From: Rhodohalobacter sulfatireducens
Lineage (GTDB): Bacteria > Bacteroidota > Rhodothermia > Balneolales > Balneolaceae
Direction of reading: 5' to 3'
Assembly (NCBI RefSeq): GCF_022012475.1
Contig: NZ_JAKLWS010000018.1
Coordinates: forward strand, 20,224 to 84,223
DNA length: 64,000 nt
The notes beneath the pieces are model-generated. The model was given only the letters and a program-made list of their open reading frames with translations, was not told where the DNA came from and did no database searches. The translations under genes and the position numbers were made by a program. Position 1 is the stretch's first letter, and each line of letters begins with the position of its first letter. This document shows positions 1-9,888 of this stretch, piece after piece.

Positions 1-11
1 ACGGTAAATAT

Positions 12-3000
12 ATGCACAGTCCGTACAATAACTTCCTTAGAAGGTTGACCAAAGCAATAGGACTGCTTAGTCTCGTGTTTTGTTTGGCTTTTAGTGTATC
101 AAATCCCGTAATGGCTCAGGGATTTGAGGTAACCGGCCAGGTGGTGGACGGTGAAACAGATGAGCCGATACCCGGTGTCAACATCGTAGAAGTTGGTACA
201 CAAACGGGTACGGTAACAGATGTAGATGGTGAATTCACACTCACTGTTTCAGGACCCAACGTTCAGCTAACATTTAGCTTTGTTGGTTATGAAGCACAAA
301 CCATTGCCCTTAGTGGCAGAGAAGATATAACAGTTGAGTTAGGGCAATCACTCGCTCAGCTCGATGATCTCGTAGTCACGGCATTTGGGATGGAACGAGA
401 ACGAAAATCTCTTGGATATTCAGTAACACAGGTTGATGGAGCTGAACTTGCTCAAGCTCGTGAAGTAAACCTTGGAGACGCCCTTCAGGGACGCGTAGCC
501 GGGGTAAACGTCAGTAATATTGGTTCCGGTGTAGCAGGATCCAGTCGTGTTGTAATTCGTGGTAATGTTTCTCTTAGTGGAAATAATGAACCTCTCTATG
601 TAATTGATGGTATCCCGATGGATAACTCACAGCTTGGTTCTGCCGGTATGTGGGGTGGTTCCGACTGGGGTGATGGTCTTACAAGTATCAACCCGGATGA
701 CATTGAAGATATCAGTGTTTTGAAAGGTGCTACAGCCGCAGCATTGTGGGGCTCAAGAGCTTCTAACGGTGTTGTTATGATTACAACTAAATCCGGTGAA
801 GGAGCCCGGGGACAGGATGGAATTGGTGTTGAACTCAATTCAAACTTTACTGCTGAACAACACATCAATACGTACGATTTTCAGAACCAATATGGTCATG
901 GAAACCGAGGCAGAAAGCCAGAAACAGCAGCGCAAGGTGCGGAATTTGGTGCCAGTGCGTGGGGTGCAAGACTTGATGGATCCAACGTGTACCAATTTGA
1001 TGGAGAACAGCGTCCTTATGTAGCTAATGAAGATAATTTATCCAATTTCTACAGAACAGGTTATACCAACACAAATACCATTGCTTTGACAGGTGGTACA
1101 ACAAATCAAACATTCCGATTGTCAATGTCTGATTTGAGAAATGAATCGATTGTACCAAATTCCGGTATGAACCGGCAAACAGTTGTGTTAAGTTCAGCCG
1201 GTGAATGGGCTGACAGGCTTTCCGTGGATACAAAACTCCAGTATACACGTGAAGATGTTACAAACAGGGCTCGACTTTCTGATGCACCCGGTAATGCCAA
1301 CTACACTTTATCAGTATTGCCGCCCAGTATTGATGTTCGGGACTTAAAAGGCCCAACAGATAAATTAGGTGCTCAGGCTGATGGTTCTGAATTGTTGTAT
1401 TCAAACAACATTTTTAGTCAGAACCCTTATTGGGCAACCCACCAGTTTGTGAATGATAACCTCAGAGACCGTTTTATGGGTTCAGGTACATTCAGATTTG
1501 ATGTCATGGAATGGCTTTATGTTCGTGGCCGGATTGGTATGGACTGGTACACAAACCGTCGAACCAACCTTGAACCATATGGAACGGGTTACAGACCTCA
1601 AGGTGCTATGAACGAAATTGAACAGCGTGTTCGGGAAACCAATCTTGAATACATGGTTGGTTTTAACCAGGATTTCAGCGATTTCGGTATTAGTGGTCTT
1701 TTTGGTGGTAACTGGATGAGAAGGAGTTTTGAAACCCTGAACGGTAGAGCAGAAAACTTCAACATCCCATTCCTTCATACTCTCGGAAATGGTGCAAACC
1801 AGAGTGTTGGTTATGGAATTAGCGAGTCAGGAATTAACTCATTGTTTGGTTCTGCTGAACTTTCATGGAGAGATCTTATCTACCTGAATGCTACAGCAAG
1901 AAATGACTGGTTCTCAACTCTTCCAACGGCTTCGAATAGTATTCTTTATCCAAGTATTGGGGGTAGTTTTGTCTTTTCCGATGCTTTTGAACTTCCTGAT
2001 GTTATCACATTTGGTCGATTGAGAGCCTCTTGGGCACAAGTTGGTGGCGGTACCGATCCCTATCAGCTTGCTTTGAATTACACCATTGTTGGTCAAGGTC
2101 ACATGGGTGCCGCACTGGGAAGAATTTCTCAGGGTAGTGTACCGAATAACCAATTGGAACCATTGACGCTTGAGGAGTATGAAATTGGCTTTGATCTTCG
2201 ACTGTTTAATAACCGAGTTGGACTCGATTATGCCTATTACAGTAAAAAGACAACCGATGACATTCTGAGGGCGGCTATTTCTAATACATCCGGTTTTGGA
2301 AGTGCCACTGTAAATGTTGGTGAAGTTTCCAATACAGGGCATGAGTTCCTGGTGACACTTGCTCCCATGCAAAATATCAACTTTAACTGGGATGTTACTT
2401 TAAACCTGTCTTACAACGAGAACGATGTTGAGCAGTTGTACCAGGATTCAAAAGTACTGAATGTACAGGAAGCCAGAAGTAGAAATGCTTATTCTCAACA
2501 CCGAATTGCCTTTACAGATGAAGATGGTGAGTTCTTCGAAGGCGGTTACAGTATGATTGTTGGACGTGAGCATATGAGAATCAACGGCCAGAAAGTGTAC
2601 GATGCAGACGGACTTCCGGTTTGGGACCCTAAACAGCGTGTACTTGGCAGCGGTATTCATCCGTGGGCCGGTGGAGTTCAAAATAACTTCCAGTACAAAA
2701 ATTTGAATTTTGGTTTCTTGGTTGACTTCAAATTGGGCGGTGATCTTTACACCGGTACAAATGCTTCAACCTATGGCAGTGGAATGCATAAAGCTACCCT
2801 TGAAGGCCGTGAAGATGGCTTAACCATCAACGGTGTTGATGAGGAAGGAAATCAGCAAACATGGAATATCCTCCCAAATACACCTGAAAACGAAGGTGAA
2901 GTTACTGTACAGGATTACTACGGCAGACTTGGGTCCATAACAGAATACTTTGTACAAGACGCCAGTTTTGTGAAACTGAGAAGTCTGACCGTGGGTTACC

Positions 3001-3203
3001 AATTGCCAGCAAGATTTACAGAAGGTTTACCATTTAGTGGTGCATCTGTTTCAGTTGTAGGGCGTAACCTCTGGTTGATCTACAGCGAAGTTGATAATGT
3101 TGATCCTGAATCAACATACAACACAAGCAACGGTCAGGGACTGGAATGGTTTGGTGTTCCCCAAACCCGAAGTTTTGGTTTGAATGTGAACCTCAAATTT
3201 TAA
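12..3203 (+). CDS. SusC/RagA-type TonB-linked outer membrane transporter
   Basis: Outer-membrane, TonB-energised import channel that pairs with the SusD-like lipoprotein encoded 4 bp downstream. The 1063-residue product begins with a signal peptide (hydrophobic core about residues 17-32, cleavage after VMA near 35). A carboxypeptidase-regulatory-like beta domain (about 40-115) follows, with GQVVDGETDEPIPGVNI and a DGEF turn. Next come a TonB-box-like DDLVVTAFG segment, a plug domain (about 125-260, LQGRVAGVNV, LYVIDGIPM, GSRASNGVVMITTK) and a long beta barrel ending in the usual aromatic-rich strand (FGLNVNLKF). Length and order fit the SusC family. The first ATG at 12 precedes a good signal peptide, though upstream sequence is cut by the window edge. 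The substrate cannot be told: no glycoside hydrolase or peptidase gene is adjacent. Confidence 0.93.
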   Translation: MHSPYNNFLRRLTKAIGLLSLVFCLAFSVSNPVMAQGFEVTGQVVDGETDEPIPGVNIVEVGTQTGTVTDVDGEFTLTVSGPNVQLTFSFVGYEAQTIALSGREDITVELGQSLAQLDDLVVTAFGMERERKSLGYSVTQVDGAELAQAREVNLGDALQGRVAGVNVSNIGSGVAGSSRVVIRGNVSLSGNNEPLYVIDGIPMDNSQLGSAGMWGGSDWGDGLTSINPDDIEDISVLKGATAAALWGSRASNGVVMITTKSGEGARGQDGIGVELNSNFTAEQHINTYDFQNQYGHGNRGRKPETAAQGAEFGASAWGARLDGSNVYQFDGEQRPYVANEDNLSNFYRTGYTNTNTIALTGGTTNQTFRLSMSDLRNESIVPNSGMNRQTVVLSSAGEWADRLSVDTKLQYTREDVTNRARLSDAPGNANYTLSVLPPSIDVRDLKGPTDKLGAQADGSELLYSNNIFSQNPYWATHQFVNDNLRDRFMGSGTFRFDVMEWLYVRGRIGMDWYTNRRTNLEPYGTGYRPQGAMNEIEQRVRETNLEYMVGFNQDFSDFGISGLFGGNWMRRSFETLNGRAENFNIPFLHTLGNGANQSVGYGISESGINSLFGSAELSWRDLIYLNATARNDWFSTLPTASNSILYPSIGGSFVFSDAFELPDVITFGRLRASWAQVGGGTDPYQLALNYTIVGQGHMGAALGRISQGSVPNNQLEPLTLEEYEIGFDLRLFNNRVGLDYAYYSKKTTDDILRAAISNTSGFGSATVNVGEVSNTGHEFLVTLAPMQNINFNWDVTLNLSYNENDVEQLYQDSKVLNVQEARSRNAYSQHRIAFTDEDGEFFEGGYSMIVGREHMRINGQKVYDADGLPVWDPKQRVLGSGIHPWAGGVQNNFQYKNLNFGFLVDFKLGGDLYTGTNASTYGSGMHKATLEGREDGLTINGVDEEGNQQTWNILPNTPENEGEVTVQDYYGRLGSITEYFVQDASFVKLRSLTVGYQLPARFTEGLPFSGASVSVVGRNLWLIYSEVDNVDPESTYNTSNGQGLEWFGVPQTRSFGLNVNLKF

Positions 3204-3207
3204 GAAC

Positions 3208-4752
3208 ATGAACAAGATGAAATATCTCAATTATTTAACAGCCCTTGTTGTTGCAGCTCTGCTGATACCACTCAATGGCTGTAACACAGACAGTTTAAGT
3301 GAACTGAATGAGAACCCGACGGTTGCAGAAGAGATTGATCCTGGATTTATCCTGGCTTATACACAACTGCAAACATCCGGGGAACGGTATGAAAACTGGC
3401 GTACCCAGCTGATCTATCAATCAACCATGATGCAGCAATTTGCAACTTTGCCTACATACTGGGCAGGTGACAAGTATCTGTACATTGGCAGTTATTCTGC
3501 CGCGTTGTGGGATCGAGCTTTTACCGGGTACATCAAAGACCTGACAAACCTTGTTGAGATTACTGATCCAACAGTTGATGGGCAAGAAGATCTCGTGAAT
3601 TATAATTCAATTGCACGAATCTGGAAGGTCGTAGCTTTTCAGCGTATCACCGATATCTATGGTGATGTTCCCTATTTTGGTGCTGGTAAAGGATTCAGTG
3701 AACGGGATTTCTTCCCCACATATGATCCTCAGTCAGAAATCTATGCAGATATGCTCAATGAGCTTGAAGTGGCTGCAGGTCAGCTCTCTGCAAGCGCAAG
3801 CACGCCCGGGACTCAAGACCTGATTTACGGTGGCGACGTTGAGAAGTGGAGAAAATACGCATATTCAATGATGCTGCGTCTTGGACTCCGTATGGTAAAA
3901 GTTGACCAGGCTGCAGCCCAGGAATGGGTGCAGAAAGCCATTGCGGGTGGAGTGATGGATAGCAACGACGATATCAGTTACATTCAGCATACCGACGGGC
4001 CCGGTGGTATCAACCGAAACGGTATGGGCGAAGTATTTAACTGGAATGGAGAGAGATACACGACAGATGATTCTCCAAGACTCAGTACAACGTTTGTTGG
4101 ATGGATGCAGGAACACAACGATCCAAGACTCGAGCGTTTAAGCTGGGTAGTAACCGGCGGACCTGCACAAGGTATGCCAAATGGTTACGATGCGAGTACA
4201 ATCACACAGTATGATCCTACATATGAGGAGCATAATGGTGATGCATACAGCCGTATCAACCCAATGTTCGTACTGAAGGAATCTCCAATGGTATTCCAAA
4301 CCTATGCCGAAGTTGAATTTATGATTGCAGAAGCGATCGAAAGAGGCTGGGCTACAGGAAACGCGGCCGACCATTATAATGCAGGTGTACGAGCAGCTAT
4401 GCAGATGTACTCCATTTATGATGCTTCGGTAGAAGTTCCATCTGCTGAAATTGATGCTTACCTTGCTGCAAATCCATACGATTCTGCAAATTGGGCGCAA
4501 CAGATTGGCGAGCAGTACTGGGCGGCAACATTCCTGAACTTCTATGAAGTTTATGCCAACTGGAGACGAACCGGGTATCCTCAATTGACACCTGTTGATT
4601 ATCCCGGAAATCAATCAAATGGTACGATTCCAAGAAGATTGATCTATCCTACAAGTGAAGCAAGCAACAACCCTGAAGGATACAATTCTGCAATAAATCG
4701 TCAGGGACCTGATGAGTTTACAACACGATTCTGGTGGGATGTAGCCCAATAG
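3208..4752 (+). CDS. SusD/RagB-family substrate-binding lipoprotein
   Basis: Surface lipoprotein expected to sit on the SusC barrel encoded just upstream and capture its ligand. The 514-residue product has a lipoprotein signal with lipobox LNGC (Cys25). The body is typical of the SusD-like_2 type of SusD proteins: an N-terminal helical region (WRTQLIYQSTMMQQFA), RITDIYGDVPYF, a central YAYSMMLRLGLRMV helix and a C-terminal NFYEVYANWRRTGYP segment. Only 4 bp separate it from the susC-like stop codon, so the two are co-transcribed and probably translationally coupled. A strong intrinsic terminator lies about 30 bp downstream, closing this two-gene unit before the FG-GAP gene. Confidence 0.92.
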   Translation: MNKMKYLNYLTALVVAALLIPLNGCNTDSLSELNENPTVAEEIDPGFILAYTQLQTSGERYENWRTQLIYQSTMMQQFATLPTYWAGDKYLYIGSYSAALWDRAFTGYIKDLTNLVEITDPTVDGQEDLVNYNSIARIWKVVAFQRITDIYGDVPYFGAGKGFSERDFFPTYDPQSEIYADMLNELEVAAGQLSASASTPGTQDLIYGGDVEKWRKYAYSMMLRLGLRMVKVDQAAAQEWVQKAIAGGVMDSNDDISYIQHTDGPGGINRNGMGEVFNWNGERYTTDDSPRLSTTFVGWMQEHNDPRLERLSWVVTGGPAQGMPNGYDASTITQYDPTYEEHNGDAYSRINPMFVLKESPMVFQTYAEVEFMIAEAIERGWATGNAADHYNAGVRAAMQMYSIYDASVEVPSAEIDAYLAANPYDSANWAQQIGEQYWAATFLNFYEVYANWRRTGYPQLTPVDYPGNQSNGTIPRRLIYPTSEASNNPEGYNSAINRQGPDEFTTRFWWDVAQ

Positions 4753-4780
4753 AATAAACGTGTTATAACCGTAGCTTAAA

Positions 4781-4807
4781 AACCCGGCCTGTGTGCCGGG
4801 TTTTTTT
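4781..4807 (+). terminator. Rho-independent terminator after the susCD pair
   Basis: Perfect inverted repeat AACCCGGC / GCCGGGTT with a short CTGTGT loop followed by a run of T. It ends the susC-susD transcript. Confidence 0.9.
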
Positions 4808-4906
4808 ATATCTGAAAATGACTCATATTTAATAGAAGAAGATTAAAATGGTGAATAATCATTTTCATAAATTATGAGTAGTAAACCTTAGTAAGTGATA
4901 TAAGAC

Positions 4907-7900
4907 ATGCTCTATTTGTTCGCATTTCTTCTTTTTTTAACAATTCAAACATCTCAAGAAACGGACCCGTTATTCCGGGAGCTGCCTACAAATTATACGG
5001 GGATTGATTTCCAAAATACGTTGGTAGAAGGTGTTGGGAATAACATCCTTGAATCTGAATTTTTCTATAATGGAGGTGGAGTTGCGATTGGGGATCTGAA
5101 TGAAGACGGACTTCCTGATATCTATTTTACAGCAAATCAGGTTGATAATGCCCTATACCTGAATGAAGGTAATTTCCAATTTCGAAATATTACAACTCGC
5201 GCCGGTGTAAATGATGCGGGTGGATGGTCGGCAGGTGTTATGATGGGAGATATCAATGCCGATGGCCTAATCGATATCTATATTTGTAAAACAGGAAAAG
5301 AACCCGAAAATGAACGTAGAAATAAACTTTTTATTAACCAGGGTACTGATGAGAATGGAATCCCCTCGTTTGAAGAGCAGTCAGAAATGTTTGGTTTGGA
5401 TGATCCGGGTTATTGCACCCAATCAAACCAGTTAGATTACAATGGAGACGGGTTGTTGGACCTGTTTATTGTCAACTACAATACAAGGGAGTTCGCTCGA
5501 TTCGATATGACAACCATTCGAAACCAGGGTGATAGATTTGCGGGAGATAAACTCTATCGAAATAATGGAGACGGAACTTTTACAGATGTGAGTGAAGAGG
5601 CGGGAATCTATCAAAATCCGATTGGATTTGGTTTGAGTGCCACGGTTTCTGATTTAAATAAAGATGGCTGGCCCGATATTTACGTGGCCAACGATTATAT
5701 GGAGCGTGACTACATGTACATCAACCGGGGAGATGGTACCTTCTCAGACGAAGTTCTCAGCCGGACCAATGTAACCTCCTACTTCTCGATGGGCTCGGAT
5801 ATTTCAGACATAGACAATAATGGCTCACCCGATATTATGATCGTTGATATGCTGCCTCCGGAGTATGAACGACGAAGCGTGTTTAAAACACCCGATTACA
5901 CTATTTACGACCGTCTTGTAGCGAATGGCTATCATCGGAAAAACATGCGGAATACCCTTCAGATTAACAATGGAGATGGATTTTTTACGGAGGTGGGTCA
6001 AATGGCCGGAGTTTCGGCATCTGACTGGAGCTGGGCAACGCTCTTGGCTGACTTTGATAATGACGGCCTTAAAGATCTGTACATCACGAATGGATTTCCG
6101 CGCTTCTACACCGATCTCGATTATTTAAATGAGATTCTCTGGGAGCAATTTCCGGATTCCGATCTACCGGATGACCCCGATTTGAAATATGAGCTTTCCC
6201 AACAAATGGAACCGGTAGAGATGCATAACTTTTCATTTAAAAATGAGGGGCACTATTCTTTTAAGGATGCAAGTCAGGATTGGGGATTAAATAAATATGC
6301 AGTCTCAAGTGGGGCGGCTTATGCAGATTTAGATAATGATGGGGACCTGGACCTGGTAGTTAATAACTGGAATGAATCGCCATCCATATATCAGAACAGT
6401 ATATCTGATAACCGTAGTTCAAGCTACCTGAAAATCAAACTTCAGGGAGAGGGAAATAACCGAATGGGAATCGGTTCGAAAGTAAAGGTGACCGGTTCAG
6501 GTGGTGATATTTTCTATCAGGAAGCCTTTCAAACCAGGGGTTTTCAATCATCTGTTGACCTTGTCCTGCACTTTGGCCTTGGAGATTTGGATCGGGTAGA
6601 AGTTGAAGTCACATGGCCGGATCAAACCCGGCAAACCATTTCTGATGTTGAAGTTAATCAAACACTTGAGATAGACCAGGTGAATGCTCAGCAAACAATC
6701 GAGAAATCGGATTCAGAAACGTTTTTTGTACAACTCAATCCGGGCGCTCTCGGAATAGAAGAGGGGCACCAGCCGAATGTTTTTCGAGATAGAATTTTCA
6801 GCCCTCTAATGCCCTATACGCTCTCGAACCTGGGCCCTGCATCGGCTTCAGCCGATATTAACGGTGACGGTTTGCAGGATCTTTTTTTAGGAGGAAGCCA
6901 GGGGCAGACGTCAAGTATCTACCTTCAACAACCAGACGGAACATTTTCAAAAACTGAGCAGCGCTATTTGGAACTGCATAATAGTTACGATGATGTTGAA
7001 GCACTTTTCTTTGATGCTGATGGTAACGGTACGCCCGACCTGTACGTGGTTTCGGGAGGGAATTTCGATCAGATGAACAGCCATCAATATCGAGACAGGT
7101 TATATATGAATGATGGTTTTGGCAACTTTCGATATGCAGAAAACGCTCTGCCAAAGATGAACGCAAGTGGCGGGGCAGTGACTGTTTTAGATTTTGATGG
7201 AGATAACGACCCCGATCTTTTTGTTGGAGGCAGAGTTCTGACGGGACAGTATCCGCTTCCGCCCCGAAGTTATTTGCTGCGAAATGAGGGTGGCAGGTTT
7301 ACAGAGGTAACCGAAAGTGTTGCACACGAATTGGAGCGACCCGGTATGGTTACCGATGCGGTTTGGTTTGATACGAATGCAGATGGTACGAATGAACTGA
7401 TTATTGCCGGAGAGTGGATGCCCATTCGTGTGTTTGAAATTGAAGACGGATCTTTTCGTGAAATCACAAGCGAAACCGGTTTTGCAGATACTAAAGGACT
7501 TTGGAATACGCTACACGTGGCTGATATAAACGGTGACGGAGCTCCTGATTTATTAGCCGGGAATATTGGATTCAATCATTTTCTAAAAGCTTCAAAAGAA
7601 AACCCGGCGATCATTTACTACGGAGATTTTACCGACAACGGATTGAGTGATCCTATGCTCACTTATGATTATGATGGAAATCGAGTGCCTTACGCGGGCC
7701 GGGATCTTTTTATCAGACAAATATCCGGTTTTGAGGAAAAATTTCCAACCTATAAATCCTGGGCCGAATCGAGCATTGAAACAATACTGGGCGAGGGGTT
7801 TGAAAATGCCTATAAATATGAGGCACAAACGTTTGCTTCAAAACTTTTTTTGAATAACGGTTCAGGAGAGTTTACGGGAATTGACCTGCCACCGGAAGTG

Positions 7901-8200
7901 CAGATGGCACCTGTATACGACTTCTTTGTAGGAGATTTCTTTGCTGATCAAAACCCGGAAATTTTGGCTGCCGGGAATAACTATGGAACACGTCCGGAAA
8001 TCGGCCCTCTAGCAAGTGAAGGTGCTTTTTTCAGGTTCAACAATAACGGGTTTGAGGCTATTTCATCAGCAGAATCCGGTTTTTATACGACAGGAGATGT
8101 TAGGAAGATTGAGTATCTGCCAACTACTCTTGGCCCTCTGTTTTTACTATCTGTTTATGGAGAATTGCCAAAACTATTTTTATACCAGCCGGCCGACTGA
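4907..8200 (+). CDS. Secreted FG-GAP/VCBS repeat protein with ASPIC/UnbV domain (CRTAC1-like)
   Basis: Extracellular or periplasmic beta-propeller protein of 1097 residues. A short signal peptide (residues 1-16) precedes many calcium-binding FG-GAP-type loops of the form D-x-[ND]-x-DG-x-x-D: GDLNEDGLPDIYF, GDINADGLIDIYI, SDLNKDGWPDIYV, ADFDNDGLKDLYI, ADLDNDGDLDLVV. An ASPIC/UnbV domain follows (about 510-590: LKIKLQGEGNNRMGIGSKV, GLGDLDRVEVEVTWPDG-like), then a second propeller (ADINGDGLQDLFL, ADINGDGAPDLLA). This architecture matches the CRTAC1 family common in Bacteroidota, where it often sits beside SusC/SusD genes, as here. A terminator and about 100 bp separate it from susD, so it may have its own promoter. 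Its ligand and enzymatic activity, if any, are unknown. Confidence 0.88.
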   Translation: MLYLFAFLLFLTIQTSQETDPLFRELPTNYTGIDFQNTLVEGVGNNILESEFFYNGGGVAIGDLNEDGLPDIYFTANQVDNALYLNEGNFQFRNITTRAGVNDAGGWSAGVMMGDINADGLIDIYICKTGKEPENERRNKLFINQGTDENGIPSFEEQSEMFGLDDPGYCTQSNQLDYNGDGLLDLFIVNYNTREFARFDMTTIRNQGDRFAGDKLYRNNGDGTFTDVSEEAGIYQNPIGFGLSATVSDLNKDGWPDIYVANDYMERDYMYINRGDGTFSDEVLSRTNVTSYFSMGSDISDIDNNGSPDIMIVDMLPPEYERRSVFKTPDYTIYDRLVANGYHRKNMRNTLQINNGDGFFTEVGQMAGVSASDWSWATLLADFDNDGLKDLYITNGFPRFYTDLDYLNEILWEQFPDSDLPDDPDLKYELSQQMEPVEMHNFSFKNEGHYSFKDASQDWGLNKYAVSSGAAYADLDNDGDLDLVVNNWNESPSIYQNSISDNRSSSYLKIKLQGEGNNRMGIGSKVKVTGSGGDIFYQEAFQTRGFQSSVDLVLHFGLGDLDRVEVEVTWPDQTRQTISDVEVNQTLEIDQVNAQQTIEKSDSETFFVQLNPGALGIEEGHQPNVFRDRIFSPLMPYTLSNLGPASASADINGDGLQDLFLGGSQGQTSSIYLQQPDGTFSKTEQRYLELHNSYDDVEALFFDADGNGTPDLYVVSGGNFDQMNSHQYRDRLYMNDGFGNFRYAENALPKMNASGGAVTVLDFDGDNDPDLFVGGRVLTGQYPLPPRSYLLRNEGGRFTEVTESVAHELERPGMVTDAVWFDTNADGTNELIIAGEWMPIRVFEIEDGSFREITSETGFADTKGLWNTLHVADINGDGAPDLLAGNIGFNHFLKASKENPAIIYYGDFTDNGLSDPMLTYDYDGNRVPYAGRDLFIRQISGFEEKFPTYKSWAESSIETILGEGFENAYKYEAQTFASKLFLNNGSGEFTGIDLPPEVQMAPVYDFFVGDFFADQNPEILAAGNNYGTRPEIGPLASEGAFFRFNNNGFEAISSAESGFYTTGDVRKIEYLPTTLGPLFLLSVYGELPKLFLYQPAD

Positions 8201-8415
8201 AATCAGCAAATAATGCCTTTTAAGGGTCTGAAGGCTGTTAATGTGAAAATTCTATTTTGGGGAGACAAAGCGGATGCAGTAATATTCGAGTCATAAATCA
8301 TAAGGGTGTGACAAAAAATATTTCTTAATACCGCTCATTTTATTTTTTTGTTTGGTTTGTACTTTTAATTCCAGAATCTTGACCCCCTTTAATTTTTTTT
8401 AAAAGAGATTTGGGA

Positions 8416-9282
8416 TTAATATTTGCCGACGATTCTCTCAAATTGAGATACATAATGCCCGCCAAAGAGATTTACATGAACAAGAAGTGGATACAAATTA
8501 TAGATCGGTACACGGTTTGAGAAATCGTCTTCCAATGGGGTTACGGATTTGTATCCTTCATAAAATGAGGTTGAAAATCCGCCAAACATCTTCGTAAATG
8601 CAAGATCCATTTCCGGGTGCCCGTAATAGACGGCAGGATCGATTAAAATACCGGTTCCATTCTCATCAAAAAGATAGTTTCCGCCCCATAGATCACCATG
8701 AATCAAACAAGGTTTTGTTGGAGGAAGAAGGTCTTCCAGTTTTTTGCTGAGCCGGTTCCAATTTCCAAAAAAGTTTTGAGAAATCTTTCCGGAATCAATA
8801 GCCATTTTAAGTTGAGGGTTGATACGCTTTTCAACAAAAAATGGAATCCAGTTGTCGAATTGGTCATTCTGTTGCGGCAGGCTACCAATAAAATTATCAT
8901 AGGCAAGGCCGAAATGATCACCCGTAGTATTGTGAAGTTTCGCCAATTCAGCCCCGAAATTATATGAGTCGGATGAACTACCCGAACCTTCTCTGATATA
9001 CTCTATCAGCAAGAAACCGGGAGTATCAGGTGAAGGAGGTTGAGTAACCAAAACAGAGGGTACTCGTATATCTGCATCCACGGAGGCGAGCAGCTTTAAC
9101 CCTCTAGCCTCAACATCAAAAAAATGATCCGGTGCAGATCGATTCCATTTCAGAAAGAGTGCTCCCTGATCGGTTTGCAGTTTATGGGCACGATTTATAC
9201 TCCCGCCGGAGACTGTTTGCTCACTCTCAATCTTAATATCAAATTGATTTTCTAAAACATTTCTTATCGATTTTGGGATCAT
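8416..9282 (-). CDS. Fructosamine/ketosamine kinase family protein
   Basis: Predicted cytoplasmic kinase of the fructosamine-3-kinase family (aminoglycoside-phosphotransferase fold, 288 residues, usual length). The family phosphorylates sugar adducts on protein lysines and so destabilises them (protein deglycation). Visible signs are a nucleotide-binding lysine in LFLKW (45), the catalytic loop HGDLWGGN (195-202, Asp197, Asn202), the metal-binding DPA (215-217), and a YYGHPEMDLAFTKMFGGF segment highly typical of the family. The gene lies downstream of the phosphatase gene on the same strand, with a 69-bp gap that carries a palindromic repeat. Bacterial members seem to prefer ribulosamines or erythrulosamines over fructosamines, so the exact substrate is open. 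Confidence 0.88.
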   Translation of the reverse strand: MIPKSIRNVLENQFDIKIESEQTVSGGSINRAHKLQTDQGALFLKWNRSAPDHFFDVEARGLKLLASVDADIRVPSVLVTQPPSPDTPGFLLIEYIREGSGSSSDSYNFGAELAKLHNTTGDHFGLAYDNFIGSLPQQNDQFDNWIPFFVEKRINPQLKMAIDSGKISQNFFGNWNRLSKKLEDLLPPTKPCLIHGDLWGGNYLFDENGTGILIDPAVYYGHPEMDLAFTKMFGGFSTSFYEGYKSVTPLEDDFSNRVPIYNLYPLLVHVNLFGGHYVSQFERIVGKY

Positions 9283-9320
9283 AGCTGTGCTCTTTTAGCG
9301 CATCAATAATTTTACGTTGA

Positions 9321-9359
9321 ACGCGTAGTACAGGCAATTCATGAATTGCCCCTACGTGT
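9321..9359. repeat. REP-like palindrome at the phosphatase stop codon
   Basis: The core GGCAATTCATGAATTGCC is a perfect palindrome, flanked by outer arms CGTAG / CTACG with a small unpaired bulge. The minus-strand phosphatase gene uses a TAG inside the right arm as its stop. This type of GTAGGGGCAATTCATGAATTGCCCC-like element is familiar to me from intergenic DNA of many bacteria; the copy number in this genome cannot be seen here. Confidence 0.75.
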
Positions 9360-9888
9360 CACCTGAATCCTCAATTTGCTCGGCCAGCTCATTCAGCAAC
9401 GCTTCACTGCTGCGTTTGATCACATCAAAAACATTCTGGAATCCCTGCATGCCACCATAATATGGATCGGGTACAGCTTTATCGTCCGGTTGAGGGTCAA
9501 ACTCCCGAAGTAATTTTATTTTATCAGAATACACCGGATTGCCGTTTAAATACTTGATATTCTTCAAATTCTCATGGTCCATTGCCAGGATGAGGTCGAA
9601 CTCCTCAAGGTCGGCTTTTTCAAACCGCCGGGCTTTCGAGTGAAGTTTCACTCCTTCCTGGTTGGCCACCCACTGGCTTTTACTGTTGGCCGGCTCACCT
9701 ATGTGATAGGCAGAGGTACCGGCCGAGTCAATATAAAAGTACGATTTAAGATCGCGCTCATTTACAAGATGCTGGAAAACTCCTTCGGCTGTTGGACTTC
9801 TGCATATATTGCCAAGGCAAACAAAACAGATTTTGTACGGATTGTCTTTTGTAATTTTTTGATTCATTGCTATAGTTTTGTCCTTCAA
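9352..9888 (-). CDS. Low-molecular-weight protein-tyrosine-phosphatase family protein
   Basis: Cytoplasmic phosphatase of the arsenate-reductase-like LMW-PTP fold, 178 residues. The catalytic P-loop CX5R is Cys24-LGNIC-Arg30 followed by SPTAEG, and the general-acid loop is DPYY (Asp141). An N-terminal extension of about 18 residues before ICFVCLGN makes it slightly longer than the usual 155-165; a start at the internal Met8 is possible. It precedes the fructosamine-kinase-like gene on the same strand. LMW-PTPs can dephosphorylate ribulosamine 5-phosphates, so a role in sugar-adduct metabolism is an inference from context. The stop codon lies inside a palindromic repeat, so the original C-terminus may have been altered. 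Confidence 0.92.
   Translation of the reverse strand: MKDKTIAMNQKITKDNPYKICFVCLGNICRSPTAEGVFQHLVNERDLKSYFYIDSAGTSAYHIGEPANSKSQWVANQEGVKLHSKARRFEKADLEEFDLILAMDHENLKNIKYLNGNPVYSDKIKLLREFDPQPDDKAVPDPYYGGMQGFQNVFDVIKRSSEALLNELAEQIEDSGDT

Noticed and set aside
1914..2372. 152-codon minus-strand frame inside the SusC gene
   Set aside because: Antisense shadow of barrel-coding sequence; no family features.
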